DNA of 64,000 nt from Zunongwangia atlantica 22II14-10F7 (GTDB taxonomy: Bacteria; Bacteroidota; Bacteroidia; Flavobacteriales; Flavobacteriaceae). This document shows, one piece after another, positions 53,400-63,252 of this stretch. The notes beneath the pieces were generated by a model, which did not search any database, was not told where the DNA came from, and saw nothing but the letters and a program-made list of their open reading frames with translations. The stretch spans positions 1 through 64,000 of the forward strand of contig NZ_ARYN01000009.1 of NCBI RefSeq assembly GCF_002094855.1. Reading direction: 5' to 3'. Positions within the stretch are counted from its first letter, which is position 1; each line of letters begins with the position of its first letter. The translations under genes and the position numbers were made by a program.

Positions 53400-54674
53400 A
53401 TGGCGGTAGATTTACTACTCGGGCTTCAATGGGGTGACGAAGGCAAAGGAAAAATTGTCGATGTTTTCACTTCAAAATATGATATTATTGCACGTTTTCA
53501 GGGCGGTCCTAATGCAGGCCATACGCTAGAATTCGACGGGCAAAAACACGTATTACATACAATCCCTTCAGGAATTTTTCACGAAAACACTGTAAACCTT
53601 GTAGGTAACGGCGTAGTGATAGATCCTGTAATTTTTAAAAGAGAATTAGACAATCTTGCAAAACATAATGTAGATTATAAAAGCAAGTTGGTAATCTCTA
53701 GAAAAGCACATTTAATCTTACCAACACATCGCTTATTAGATGCAGCTTCAGAAGCTTCTAAAGGTAAAGCAAAAATTGGTTCTACTCTTAAAGGTATTGG
53801 CCCAACTTATATGGACAAAACCGGAAGAAACGGAATTAGAGTTGGAGATTTAGAATTAGACGATTTTAAAGATCGCTATCAGGCGCTTGTAGATAAACAC
53901 GTAAAAATGATCGATTTTTACGACGTAGATGTACAGTATGATCTTTGCGAATTAGAGAAAGAATTCTTTGACGCGGTTAAAGCTTTAAAATCACTTAAGT
54001 TTATTGATAGTGAAGAATATTTACAACAAGCGCAAGCCGAAGGTAAAACTATTCTTGCTGAAGGTGCACAGGGATCATTATTAGATATCGATTTTGGTAC
54101 TTATCCTTTTGTAACTTCATCAAACACTACAGCCGCCGGTGCATGTACAGGTCTTGGTGTTTCTCCTAGACAAATTGGCGAAGCTTTTGGTATTTTTAAA
54201 GCATACACAACTCGTGTAGGTAGCGGGCCATTCCCAACCGAACTTTTTGATGAAGATGGTGAAACTATGGGACGTGTAGGTAACGAATTTGGAGCAACTA
54301 CCGGAAGACCAAGACGTTGTGGATGGTTAGACCTTGTAGCCCTTAAATATGCGGTTCAGGTTAATGGTATCACTCAGTTAATTATGATGAAAGGTGATGT
54401 TTTAAGCGGTTTTGATACTTTAAAAGTTTGTACTGCTTATAATTATCGCGGTGAAGAAATTAAGCATCTTCCATATAATATTGAAGAGCAAAATGTTTCT
54501 CCTGTTTATACTGAATTAAAAGGATGGTCTGCAGATCTTACCGGAATGACTGAAGCTTCACAACTTCCAAAAGAGTTTAACGATTACGTAGACTTTTTAG
54601 AAAAAGAACTAAATGTTCCTATTTCTGTAGTTTCTGTTGGTCCAGATAGAACACAAACTATTACAAGAAAATAG
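53400..54674 (+). CDS. purA: Adenylosuccinate synthetase
   Basis: 424 residues. It joins IMP and aspartate with GTP hydrolysis in AMP synthesis. GLQWGDEGKGKIVD near residues 8-21 holds the catalytic Asp and GTP loop, GGPNAGHT the second catalytic loop with His, then GIGPTYMDKTGRNGIR, TTGRPRRCGWLDLVALKYA, and the GTP specificity segment near SVGPDRTQTI. Complete and typical. It is followed by a bidirectional terminator. Confidence 0.97.
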   Translation: MAVDLLLGLQWGDEGKGKIVDVFTSKYDIIARFQGGPNAGHTLEFDGQKHVLHTIPSGIFHENTVNLVGNGVVIDPVIFKRELDNLAKHNVDYKSKLVISRKAHLILPTHRLLDAASEASKGKAKIGSTLKGIGPTYMDKTGRNGIRVGDLELDDFKDRYQALVDKHVKMIDFYDVDVQYDLCELEKEFFDAVKALKSLKFIDSEEYLQQAQAEGKTILAEGAQGSLLDIDFGTYPFVTSSNTTAAGACTGLGVSPRQIGEAFGIFKAYTTRVGSGPFPTELFDEDGETMGRVGNEFGATTGRPRRCGWLDLVALKYAVQVNGITQLIMMKGDVLSGFDTLKVCTAYNYRGEEIKHLPYNIEEQNVSPVYTELKGWSADLTGMTEASQLPKEFNDYVDFLEKELNVPISVVSVGPDRTQTITRK

Positions 54675-54700
54675 ATCGAAATTATCGATTTTTAATACTA

Positions 54701-54729
54701 AAAAAGGCTGTTGAAAAACAGCCTTTTTT
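54701..54729. terminator. Bidirectional terminator between purA and ferritin-like genes
   Basis: Stem AAAAAGGCTGTT (54701-54712) with AACAGCCTTTTT (54717-54728), T-rich on both strands, between convergent genes. Confidence 0.9.
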
Positions 54730-54757
54730 TCTTAATCTATATGGAAAGAACGAAACA

Positions 54758-55600
54758 CTAGGATTCGTTTACGATAAATAAACTTGCAATAGCACTAGCT
54801 GTTTCTCCCGTCATTGGCTCGTCAAAAGCCTGAGTAACGGCAGCGGTAACATCTCCAACAATTGGTGAATTACCATAATTGTAACCTACAAGATCTATCC
54901 CTGCCTGAGAAGTTACTTCTTCACCAGTATATACATCCTGAGTAACTGCTGGCATTCCATCTCCTCTTTCGCTTCCAGAAATCCATCCTTTAAGACCTCT
55001 AATTCTTCTAATTTCTGAAGCGTGCTTAGCCTCTACAGAATGAATTTGAAGCGCAGGCTCTAAATATGGAGTTCCCATTAAAGCTCCTGCCTGGCCTTTA
55101 TATGCTCTAACGCCTGTATCTTCAAAAGCCTGTGCTAAAACTAACAATTGCGCTCTACTTGTTTCCATAGGTGTGTCTCCTTCATTAAAAGGATCAAATG
55201 CACCACCGGCAGTAAAATCGAAGGTTGGAGAATCTATAGAATCTTCAGCTAAAGCAGCTATTAGAAAGTCTACGTGTGCCGACTCATGCTTAGAAATTTG
55301 CATAAAAGCAGTTTCTGATCTAGATCCTCCTTCAAGAACTCCAGACTCTAAAGCTTTCAAGTAAAATTCGGCTTCTAAATATTCTAAGGTTAGTGCTAAT
55401 TGCAGCGGCCCAACATGATCAAAAAACATTGATGTTGCAGCAGTAGCTTTTGTGCTTTTTGAAGCTAATCCAAAAGGTACGGCAGCGATGGCTGCTTTTT
55501 TACCAAAAGAGCTTAATGTTCCAAACATGTCTCTTCTGGATGATTTTTTATTCATTAAATTTTCAGAAGAAAATTCATTTAACATCTTTATAATACTCAT
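54758..55600 (-). CDS. Ferritin-like domain protein with Tat-like signal
   Basis: 280 residues. The N-terminus contains SSRRDMFGTLSSFGKKAAIAAVPFG, a twin-arginine-like signal preceded by about 18 residues. The four-helix ferritin-like domain follows: LEYLEAEFYLKAL, KHESAHVDFLIAAL, AQAFEDTGVRAYKG and HSVEAKHASEIRRIRG supply the Glu and Glu-x2-His residues expected for a di-iron site. Proteins of this DUF4439/Ferritin_2 type are exported; function (iron, oxidative stress or desiccation) is not established. The preceding gene is a paralogue with the same residue pattern. Confidence 0.85.
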   Translation of the reverse strand: MSIIKMLNEFSSENLMNKKSSRRDMFGTLSSFGKKAAIAAVPFGLASKSTKATAATSMFFDHVGPLQLALTLEYLEAEFYLKALESGVLEGGSRSETAFMQISKHESAHVDFLIAALAEDSIDSPTFDFTAGGAFDPFNEGDTPMETSRAQLLVLAQAFEDTGVRAYKGQAGALMGTPYLEPALQIHSVEAKHASEIRRIRGLKGWISGSERGDGMPAVTQDVYTGEEVTSQAGIDLVGYNYGNSPIVGDVTAAVTQAFDEPMTGETASAIASLFIVNES

Positions 55601-55625
55601 AATTTTTTCGTTTTAAGTTAGTAGT

Positions 55626-56405
55626 TTACGATTCGTGCTGTGGTGCTGGTAAATTGTTTGCTGTAAATGGTGTTGCCACAACATTTAAATCTACCACTGC
55701 AGAGTAGATATCTGCTGGATCTGCAGCTGGATCTAAACCATTATCATCGATAACATCATCTCCTGCAAAATCTGCAGAATTTACATTTAGTAAAGATCTA
55801 ATTGCTGAAGCATGTCTGGCTTCTACAGATACTATTTTCCCGGCAATTACTAAATAATCTGCCAGTTCGATACGATCTCCTGCTCCGTTATAAGCACTTA
55901 CACCTGTATCCTCTAATAACATCGCGGTTGCTAAAACGCTTTCACGACTATCTATATCTATACCGGCTCCTTCTAAATCGAATTCAAGATCGGGCAACAT
56001 AGCTTCAGGAGTGTCTGCTGTTGCAGCTCCAATCGCTGTTCTAAAAAATTCACGATGAATCACTTCATGATTATAAAGATCGTCGAATAGCTCCTGCTCT
56101 TCAGCAGGTGCACCTGCATAATATGCCCCAGATCTTACCGCTGTATAAAATGCGGCTTCAAGCTGCTCTAAGGCGTAAGCATAATTTAAAATTCCTAAAT
56201 CTCCGCTTCCAAGGTCAAAAACCTCTGGATCTGGATCTGGTTCCGGTTCTGGTTCCATTCCGGGATTAAAATCATCGTCTTCACTACAAGCGTATAAAAG
56301 TGTAGATCCTGCAAAGGCAAGGCTACTCATCTTGATAAATCTTCTACGGGAGCTTCCAGATCCTTTATTGTCCTGAAATTCCAACTTCACTACTGGTTTT
56401 TTCAT
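55626..56405 (-). CDS. Ferritin-like domain lipoprotein with Tat signal
   Basis: 259 residues. GSSRRRFIKMSSLAFAGSTLLYAC combines a clear SRRxFIK twin-arginine motif with a lipobox cysteine (Cys40 region), so export by Tat and lipid anchoring are likely. An acidic Asp/Pro/Glu linker follows, then a ferritin-like bundle: LNYAYALEQLEAAFYTAV, NHEVIHREFFRTAI, AMLLEDTGVSAYNGAG and VSVEARHASAIRSLL with di-iron ligands. Prefolded export through Tat suits a metal-loaded protein. First gene of a two-gene minus-strand unit with its paralogue 25 bases downstream. Confidence 0.87.
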   Translation of the reverse strand: MKKPVVKLEFQDNKGSGSSRRRFIKMSSLAFAGSTLLYACSEDDDFNPGMEPEPEPDPDPEVFDLGSGDLGILNYAYALEQLEAAFYTAVRSGAYYAGAPAEEQELFDDLYNHEVIHREFFRTAIGAATADTPEAMLPDLEFDLEGAGIDIDSRESVLATAMLLEDTGVSAYNGAGDRIELADYLVIAGKIVSVEARHASAIRSLLNVNSADFAGDDVIDDNGLDPAADPADIYSAVVDLNVVATPFTANNLPAPQHES

Positions 56406-56643
56406 AATTAAATCTTATTAGTTTACACTAAACATACGGAGCGAAATACGCTATGGTTTTAATACAATCGTTAATGTTTTATTAAAGCCATTTTCAAAAA
56501 CCTAATAATTCCCAATTTTTTGAAAGATTTATTAATCATTAAGAAATCATTTCAGCTTGTTTAATATCAAAAAATGAAATATTTTGAATTTCAAACGTTA
56601 TCATAACTACAAAAGTCATTCTAAGCGATCCAATCATTTTCGC

Positions 56644-56651
56644 TATTTTTG
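56644..56651 (+). promoter_or_regulatory. -7 box of the OstA-like gene
   Basis: TATTTTTG matches TAnnTTTG, 13 bases before the ATG at 56665, implying a very short leader. Confidence 0.5.
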
Positions 56652-56664
56652 CACAAATTTTTGA

Positions 56665-58503
56665 ATGTTGAGAAATCTCCTTTATATATTATTTTTACTT
56701 ATTAGCATAAGCTTAGCACACGCACAGGAAACTGGCCGAAAAATAGATTATGAAAATGATCGCCAGTATCGTGATGAAGAAAGATATCCTGGCGCATTGG
56801 TAATGAGTAAAGTAAATAATCAGGTTCATTTTATTCATCAGGGAATTGAAGTTTGGTGCAATAATGCAGTTTTTTATGAAAGTGATAATTTCTTTAAGGC
56901 TTATGGGGAAGTTAGAATGAAACAGGGCGATACCGTAAGCATGAACAGTGATTATGCTGAATATAATGGTAATACTCAATTTGCATTTGCCAGCGGAAAA
57001 GTAAAAATGGAACGCCCACAAACTACTTTAGAAACAGACACCTTGTTTTTTGACCGGATAAAACAGGAAGCTTATTACAGAAGCGGTGGTAAAGTGACCG
57101 ATACAGCTAGTGTACTTACCAGCACCATTGGAAGATATTTTTTTGAAGAAGACAAATACACCTTCTTATCGAATGTAAAAATAACAAACCCAGATTATAT
57201 TGTTAATTCAGATCATATAGATTTTTATTCTGAAAGCGGACATGCCTATCTATACGGCCCCTCTACCATCGAAGGTGAAGAAAGTACCGTGTATTGCGAA
57301 CGTGGTTTCTACGATACCCGCGGTGACACAGGATACTTTGTAAAAAATTCTAAGATCGATTATGATAATCGAACTGTTCTAGGAGATAGTCTCTTTTTTG
57401 ACCGGAACAAAAGTTTCGCTTCAGCTACCAATAATATTCAGGTTATTGATACGGCAAATGATAGTAAAGTCACGGGGCACTATGCCGAAGTTTTTAGAGA
57501 AAAAGATTCGGTTATTATTACAAAATGGCCTGTTGCTGCAAGCCTTCAGAATCAAGATTCATTATTTATACACAGTGATACACTGCTGGTTACCGGAAAA
57601 CCAGAAAATAGAATTTTACGTGGCTTTTACGACGTAAGAATGTATAAAACTGATATGAGCGGTAAAAGTGATTCTATCTTTGTGAACCAAAGAGATGGAA
57701 TTACCAAGCTTATCAATATAAACCCGGGCGAAAACTCACCAACTTCAGTAAAACGAAATCCCGTGTTATGGTCTGGATTCAACCAAATGACGGGAGATAC
57801 CATTCAAATTATAAGTAATAAGGAAACCGAACAACTAGATAGTTTAAAAGTTTATAATAATGCGTTTCTTATTAATAAGGACAGTATAGATGGTTATAAC
57901 CAGATTAAAGGACAAATTCTAATAGGTTTATTTGAAGAAAATGAGCTGTACAAAGTTGATATTGATAAAAATACAGAGACTTTATATTACAGCAGAACAG
58001 AAAATAGCGACCTTATTGGAATTAGTAAAACCCTTTCCAGTAGAATTGAGGTGTACTTTAAAGAACGGGAAATTGAAGATGTCTACTATTACCAAGCTGT
58101 TGATGGTGACTTAAAACCCGAGGAGCAGGTATTAAAAAGCAATAGAACGCTGCAAGGTTTTAATTGGCGTGGCGACGAAAGATTAGAAAAAAAACAGGAT
58201 TTGTTTAAAGGAAAAGAACCACCTGAACTGGTAAAGATACAGGGTATCCCTTTACCCCAACAAATTGAAAATTTCTTTGAAGAACGTGAAGACGGAGATA
58301 TGTTGTTAAATGAAAACTCGAGATTAAAACCACAAGATTTAAAAGATAAAGTTCAGGATAGTATTCCTAGCGTACAACCTATGATTCCAGAAGGAGTTAA
58401 GGTAGATCCTAATTCGATTACACCATCTGAAGCAAAAACTAACGCAACTAAAAAAGAAAAAGACAGTCTGCAAACCCCAAAAGCCACTTTAAAAATTGAA
58501 TAA
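56665..58503 (+). CDS. OstA-like LPS transport protein
   Basis: 612 residues with a signal peptide (LLISISLAHAQ). The N-terminal ~250 residues contain repeated beta strands of the OstA/LptA jellyroll type: VWCNNAVFYESDNFFKAYGEV, YNGNTQFAFASGKV, YFLSNVKITNPDYIVNSDHI and similar. The C-terminal half is less conserved and ends in a Pro/Lys-rich tail. OstA-type proteins bind LPS and bridge it across the periplasm; Bacteroidota often have this long OstA-like form. Overlaps the next gene by eight bases. Confidence 0.85.
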   Translation: MLRNLLYILFLLISISLAHAQETGRKIDYENDRQYRDEERYPGALVMSKVNNQVHFIHQGIEVWCNNAVFYESDNFFKAYGEVRMKQGDTVSMNSDYAEYNGNTQFAFASGKVKMERPQTTLETDTLFFDRIKQEAYYRSGGKVTDTASVLTSTIGRYFFEEDKYTFLSNVKITNPDYIVNSDHIDFYSESGHAYLYGPSTIEGEESTVYCERGFYDTRGDTGYFVKNSKIDYDNRTVLGDSLFFDRNKSFASATNNIQVIDTANDSKVTGHYAEVFREKDSVIITKWPVAASLQNQDSLFIHSDTLLVTGKPENRILRGFYDVRMYKTDMSGKSDSIFVNQRDGITKLININPGENSPTSVKRNPVLWSGFNQMTGDTIQIISNKETEQLDSLKVYNNAFLINKDSIDGYNQIKGQILIGLFEENELYKVDIDKNTETLYYSRTENSDLIGISKTLSSRIEVYFKEREIEDVYYYQAVDGDLKPEEQVLKSNRTLQGFNWRGDERLEKKQDLFKGKEPPELVKIQGIPLPQQIENFFEEREDGDMLLNENSRLKPQDLKDKVQDSIPSVQPMIPEGVKVDPNSITPSEAKTNATKKEKDSLQTPKATLKIE

Positions 58504-59683
58504 GGATTTTATACAATATCAGGCACAAACATCACTACACCCTTTAGGTTTAGAAGTTATCGATGCCAAAGGATCTTACATTTACACATCAGATGGAGAA
58601 AAACACCTGGATTTTGTAGCTGGTGTTTCAGCAACAAGTTTAGGACATTGTCATCCTACTGTGATTAAGGCCATAAAAGAACAGGCAGATAAATATTTGC
58701 ACGTTATGGTTTACGGGGAATATGCACAAGCTCCGGCAGTAGAATTCTCGAAGCTTTTAGCACAAAATCTTCCAGATCCTTTAAATAAAGTTTACCTGGT
58801 AAATTCGGGTACCGAGGCTATTGAAGGCTCCTTAAAACTTGCCAGGCGCGCCACCGGAAGAACAGAAATCCTGGCGGCTAAAAATGCCTATCATGGTAAT
58901 ACGATGGGTTCTTTAAGTTTGATGAATTTTGAAGAACGCCAAAAACCATTTAGACCATTAATTGGGGATATCGATTTTATCGAGTTTAATAACGCCGATG
59001 ATTTAAACCGAATTACAGAAAAAACTGCTGCGGTTATTTTAGAAACCATTCAGGGCGGCGGCGGATTTATTCAGCCAAAAAATAATTATCTCAAAAAAGT
59101 GAAAGCCCGTTGCGAGGCTGTAGGCGCTTTACTAATATTAGATGAAATTCAGCCTGGTTTTGGAAGAACAGGAAAGTTGTTCGGTTTTGAAAATTATGAA
59201 GTTGTTCCAGATATTTTAGCAATTGGTAAAGGAATGGGCGGTGGTTTACCTGTTGGAGCTTTTGTTGCTTCAGAAGAACTAATGGATTTACTTTCAGACA
59301 ATCCAAAAATGGGACATATTACCACTTTTGGCGGAAATCCTTTAGTGGCAGCTGCCTGTCATGCCACTTTAAGAACCATTCTGGAAACTGAATTAATGGC
59401 AGCCACTCTAGAAAAAGAAAAACGCTTCAGAGAATTGCTGGTTCACCCATTAATTTCAGAAGTAAGAGGAAAAGGCTTAATGCTTGCAGCCATTGTGAAT
59501 TCTGAAGAAATCGCCAACAACGTGATCTTAGATTGTAAAGAAAAAGGACTAATTTTATTCTGGCTTTTATTCGAAAAAAGAGCCGTAAGAATTACCCCGC
59601 CACTCACAATTTCTATGGAAGAAATAGAAGAAGGATGTGGCATTATAATTGACGTTCTAAACAAAATAAAAAATAAAGCTTAG
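58496..59683 (+). CDS. Class III aminotransferase (acetylornithine/ornithine aminotransferase-like)
   Basis: 395 residues from a TTG inside the end of the OstA-like gene. PLP enzyme: VNSGTEAIEGSLKLARRATGR (phosphate-binding loop), LLILDEIQPGFGRTGKLF (Asp binding the pyridine N) and DILAIGKGMGGGLPVGAFVA with the Schiff-base lysine near residue 244. Substrate may be acetylornithine, ornithine or another amino donor; the gene is not in an arginine cluster, so the substrate is open. A TPR protein gene follows after 93 bases. Confidence 0.92.
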   Translation: MNKDFIQYQAQTSLHPLGLEVIDAKGSYIYTSDGEKHLDFVAGVSATSLGHCHPTVIKAIKEQADKYLHVMVYGEYAQAPAVEFSKLLAQNLPDPLNKVYLVNSGTEAIEGSLKLARRATGRTEILAAKNAYHGNTMGSLSLMNFEERQKPFRPLIGDIDFIEFNNADDLNRITEKTAAVILETIQGGGGFIQPKNNYLKKVKARCEAVGALLILDEIQPGFGRTGKLFGFENYEVVPDILAIGKGMGGGLPVGAFVASEELMDLLSDNPKMGHITTFGGNPLVAAACHATLRTILETELMAATLEKEKRFRELLVHPLISEVRGKGLMLAAIVNSEEIANNVILDCKEKGLILFWLLFEKRAVRITPPLTISMEEIEEGCGIIIDVLNKIKNKA

Positions 59684-59776
59684 GTTGTTGATTACTTTGT
59701 TAACAACAATTAAAGCGTCTATGATACTTGGTTAAATCCTTTTTTAACTTTAGTAATGTAGAAATCCAGTAACAAC

Positions 59777-61180
59777 TTGCTTATGCAGTTAAGTCATAAC
59801 GAAGATAACAATTTCTCACTTTCCCGTTTCGAATCTATGTTAAAGACCAATGATGTATTGTTCTTTGATTCGAATGAATTCGAAAATATTATTCATCATT
59901 ATCTAGAAATAGGAAAGATAAATCTAGCTAAGAAGGCTGTAAAATTAGGCCTTTCTCAGCACCCATCATCAATCAACCTTAAACTTCTTAAAGTTGAAAT
60001 TCTTGTTTTTGAAGATAAATTAGATCTAGCTGATGGTTTGTTAGCCGAAGTACAGGATCTAGAAGCCAATAACGAAGAAGTTTATATTCAGAAGGCACAA
60101 ATCTTCTCAAAACGTGACGAGCATCATAAGGCTATTAATGTTTTAGAACTGGCTTTAGATGTGACAGATGAAGCTGCAGAAATCTACTCGATGATTGGGA
60201 TGGAATATCTTTTTCTTGAAGATTTCGAGAATGCCAAGATCAATTTTATGAATTGTCTTGAAGCCGATGAAGAAGATTACTCTGCCCTTTACAATGTGAT
60301 GTATTGCTTCGATTTTCTTGGTGAAAAAGAAGAAGCTATCGAATATTTAAACATGTATTTGGATAAAAATCCATATTGTGAAGTTGCATGGCATCAGGTA
60401 GGTAAACAATATTTTGATCTAAAAGACTATAAAAAAGCACTTACAGCTTTCGATTTTGCCATTATAAGTGATGAGTATTTTATTGGTGCTTATCTTGAAA
60501 AAGGAAAAGTACTGGAAAAACTGGAACGTTATGTTGAAGCTATCGAAAACTATAATGTTACTTTAGAATTGGACGATCCAACTTCTTTTGCATATTTAAG
60601 AATTGGGAAATGTTTCGAAAAGTTGGGTAATGATAAACTAGCTTTATCTAATTTTGAAAAAACAGTTCATGAAGATCCTCTTTTAGACAAAGGCTGGATT
60701 GCGATTACCGATTTTTATATCAAAAAGAAAAACTTCAAAAAAGCACTGTACTATATCAATAAAGCAATTAATATAGACGAAGAAAATGTGCTTTACTGGA
60801 AACGTTATGCAAAAATCAACAATCGCTTAAATTTAAACCGAGAAGCTGAGCGTGGTTATCGTAAAACCTTAGATCTTGGAAATTACGAATTAGAAACCTG
60901 GATTAGACGTTGCGATATTTTAATAAATCTTGCTGAATGGGAAACCGCAGTACAAAATTTATTGCAGGCTAACGAATTTTATCCTGGTATCGCTGAAATC
61001 GAATATCGTTTAAGTGGTTTATATTTTATGTTGAATAGTCCAGATCTTGCCTATAAACACCTTGAAAAAGGTTTAAAAGCTGATGCTGAATATTATATCA
61101 TTATCGAAGAACTTTTTCCCGAAATTTTTAAAAGAAAAAGTGTTAAACAATTAATAGATTCTTACCAAAAGGCTTCGTAG
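59777..61180 (+). CDS. Tetratricopeptide repeat protein
   Basis: 467 residues, no signal peptide, built of about ten TPR units of 34 residues (AEIYSMIGMEYLFLEDFENA, EVAWHQVGKQYFDLKDYKKA, FAYLRIGKCFEKLGNDKLA and so on). A scaffold for protein-protein contacts, probably cytosolic. It starts at ATG 59783 or a nearby upstream start; the track start at 59777 encodes MLMQ, so the two differ by two residues. It precedes the DUF368 pair by 37 bases; a functional link is not shown. Confidence 0.88.
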   Translation: MLMQLSHNEDNNFSLSRFESMLKTNDVLFFDSNEFENIIHHYLEIGKINLAKKAVKLGLSQHPSSINLKLLKVEILVFEDKLDLADGLLAEVQDLEANNEEVYIQKAQIFSKRDEHHKAINVLELALDVTDEAAEIYSMIGMEYLFLEDFENAKINFMNCLEADEEDYSALYNVMYCFDFLGEKEEAIEYLNMYLDKNPYCEVAWHQVGKQYFDLKDYKKALTAFDFAIISDEYFIGAYLEKGKVLEKLERYVEAIENYNVTLELDDPTSFAYLRIGKCFEKLGNDKLALSNFEKTVHEDPLLDKGWIAITDFYIKKKNFKKALYYINKAINIDEENVLYWKRYAKINNRLNLNREAERGYRKTLDLGNYELETWIRRCDILINLAEWETAVQNLLQANEFYPGIAEIEYRLSGLYFMLNSPDLAYKHLEKGLKADAEYYIIIEELFPEIFKRKSVKQLIDSYQKAS

Positions 61181-61217
61181 TAATTTCCTAACTTTGGGCG
61201 AATCTAATTTTTAGGAT

Positions 61218-62156
61218 ATGCAAAGAAGCTTACGAGAATACCTTAGCATTACGTTAAAAGGTATGGCTATGGGAGCCGCAGATGTTGTACCCGGTGTATC
61301 GGGAGGAACTATCGCTTTTATTTCAGGAATTTATGAAGAATTGATCTCCACCATAAGTGGTGTAGATCTGTCTCTTTTAAAAACCTGGAAAAATGAAGGT
61401 TTTAAAGCAATGTGGCTTCAGCTTAATGGCGGCTTTATTGTCTCTCTTTTCTTAGGCATTCTTATTAGCATATTTACTTTAATGCGACTGGCAAATTATT
61501 TACTGGTAAATCATCCAGTATTAATCTGGTCGTTTTTCTTTGGTTTGGTTTTAGCCAGTATCTGGTATGTGGCCAGGCAAATTCCTAACTGGAATTTTAA
61601 AATCGTTTTAGGATTAATCATTGGCGCTGCCGTTGCACTTTACATTACCTCACTGCCTCCCATGGGAAGCTCAGATAGCATGCTATTTATGTTTATCGCA
61701 GGTGCGGTTGCAGTTTGTGCAATGATTTTACCAGGAATTTCAGGTGCATTTATTTTGGTACTTTTAGGTGCTTATCGCCCGGTAACAGAAGCTGCCCATA
61801 ATTTTGACTTTAAGATTATAGCAATTGTTGGATTAGGTGCTGTTTTTGGGTTACTTAGCTTTTCTAAAATCCTAAAATGGCTTTTTACCCATTACACCAG
61901 CATTACTTTAGCTGTTTTAACCGGTTTTATTGCTGGTTCTCTAAATAAAATCTGGCCCTGGAAAAAAGTACTGGAAGTAGCTAAATTTGATGATAAAGAA
62001 ATCGTAATCAACGAAACTTCTGTTTTACCGTGGAATTTTGAGGGTGATTCTCAATTATTGTTTTCTGTTGTGCTGATGTTAGCAGGATTCGGACTCATTT
62101 TTCTTCTGGAAAGTTTGGCAAGCAACCAACCTGAAGAATCTAATGCAACAAACTAG
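61218..62156 (+). CDS. DUF368 membrane protein (PopT-type polyprenyl-phosphate translocase), copy 1
   Basis: 312 residues, about eight to ten membrane segments. Family signatures: GMAMGAADVVPGVSGGTIAFISGIYEELI near the N-terminus (with the conserved PGVSGG) and its internal repeat AMILPGISGAFILVLLGAY. DUF368 proteins (PopT) have been shown in other bacteria to recycle undecaprenyl phosphate across the inner membrane for cell wall and LPS synthesis. A paralogue starts before this gene ends (14-base overlap), so the two are expressed together. Confidence 0.92.
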   Translation: MQRSLREYLSITLKGMAMGAADVVPGVSGGTIAFISGIYEELISTISGVDLSLLKTWKNEGFKAMWLQLNGGFIVSLFLGILISIFTLMRLANYLLVNHPVLIWSFFFGLVLASIWYVARQIPNWNFKIVLGLIIGAAVALYITSLPPMGSSDSMLFMFIAGAVAVCAMILPGISGAFILVLLGAYRPVTEAAHNFDFKIIAIVGLGAVFGLLSFSKILKWLFTHYTSITLAVLTGFIAGSLNKIWPWKKVLEVAKFDDKEIVINETSVLPWNFEGDSQLLFSVVLMLAGFGLIFLLESLASNQPEESNATN

Positions 62157-63183
62157 AACACTAACAGATAAACTTTTCCTTATCCTAAAAGGATTAGCCA
62201 TGGGAGCTGCCAATAAAGTTCCTGGGGTTTCTGGTGGTGTTGTGGCCTTTGTGGCCGGTTTTTACGAAGAATTTATCTATTCCCTTCAAAAAATAAACCT
62301 TAAAGCAGGTAAGCTTTTAATAGCGGGAAGATTCCGTAGCCTTTATCATTACGTAAACGGTAAATTCTTAGGACTTTTAATCCTGGGAATGCTTATTAGT
62401 TACTTTAGTGTTTCCAAGTTACTAGATTATCTTATTGTTCATTACGAGCTTTATGTTTGGTCTGCTTTTTTTGGAATGATCGTAGGATCTATCTATTACA
62501 TTAGTAAAGATTTTGACGAATGGAGCCGGCGAAGTATTTTATTTGTTACGTTAGGAATTATTTTTGGTGTAGCCATTAGTATGCTAGAACCTGCACGCGA
62601 AAATGATAATTTATGGTTTGTTTTTTTCTGCGGAATGATTGGCGTTTCTGGCATGACGCTTCCTGGACTTAGCGGTTCTTTTATTCTTATTTTATTGGGA
62701 AATTATGTGTTATTACTGGTCGATTCGGTTAACGCATTGTACGATACCATGGCCGATATTTTAAGTTTAGACTTCAGCTTTACTTCTAACCAGGCCAGGA
62801 TGCATTTACTACAGGTAATGATCATTTTTGCCTTAGGATCACTGGCAGGTTTGGTTTCGCTTTCTCATTTACTGGGATTTGTACTTAAAAACTACAAAAA
62901 AGATACTTTTGCTACTATTATTGGTTTTATAACAGGGTCCCTGGGGGTTGTTTGGCCCTGGAAAACCAAAACTTATAAAACAAATGATGCCGGTAATTTT
63001 TTACTTGATAGCCACGGAGATAAGATTATAGATAATTACAATAGATTTTTTCCAGATTTCACAAATAGCGAAACCTATTTGGCGATATTCTTTATTTTGG
63101 TAGGTATTTTTATTGTTCTTGGCCTCGCTTTTTACGAGAAAAGAGAACACGCCAAAAAGACAAAAAAAAGAGCTGGGATATAA
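62143..63183 (+). CDS. DUF368 membrane protein (PopT-type polyprenyl-phosphate translocase), copy 2
   Basis: 346 residues. Same double PG-(V/L)-SG signature: GLAMGAANKVPGVSGGVVAFVAGFYEEFI and MTLPGLSGSFILILLGNYVLL. Compared with copy 1 it has AAN for AAD in the first motif and about 30 extra residues before the last membrane segment (GNFLLDSHGDKIIDNYNRFF loop). It may act with copy 1 as a complex or transport a different carrier or side; that is inference. It ends in a basic tail (KREHAKKTKKRAGI). Confidence 0.92.
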   Translation: MQQTRTLTDKLFLILKGLAMGAANKVPGVSGGVVAFVAGFYEEFIYSLQKINLKAGKLLIAGRFRSLYHYVNGKFLGLLILGMLISYFSVSKLLDYLIVHYELYVWSAFFGMIVGSIYYISKDFDEWSRRSILFVTLGIIFGVAISMLEPARENDNLWFVFFCGMIGVSGMTLPGLSGSFILILLGNYVLLLVDSVNALYDTMADILSLDFSFTSNQARMHLLQVMIIFALGSLAGLVSLSHLLGFVLKNYKKDTFATIIGFITGSLGVVWPWKTKTYKTNDAGNFLLDSHGDKIIDNYNRFFPDFTNSETYLAIFFILVGIFIVLGLAFYEKREHAKKTKKRAGI

Positions 63184-63252
63184 TAATCCTAGCTAAAAAT
63201 GAGTGATTTCGAAGAAAAAATCATGTAATAAACACTCAAAAGAGACCAAAAA

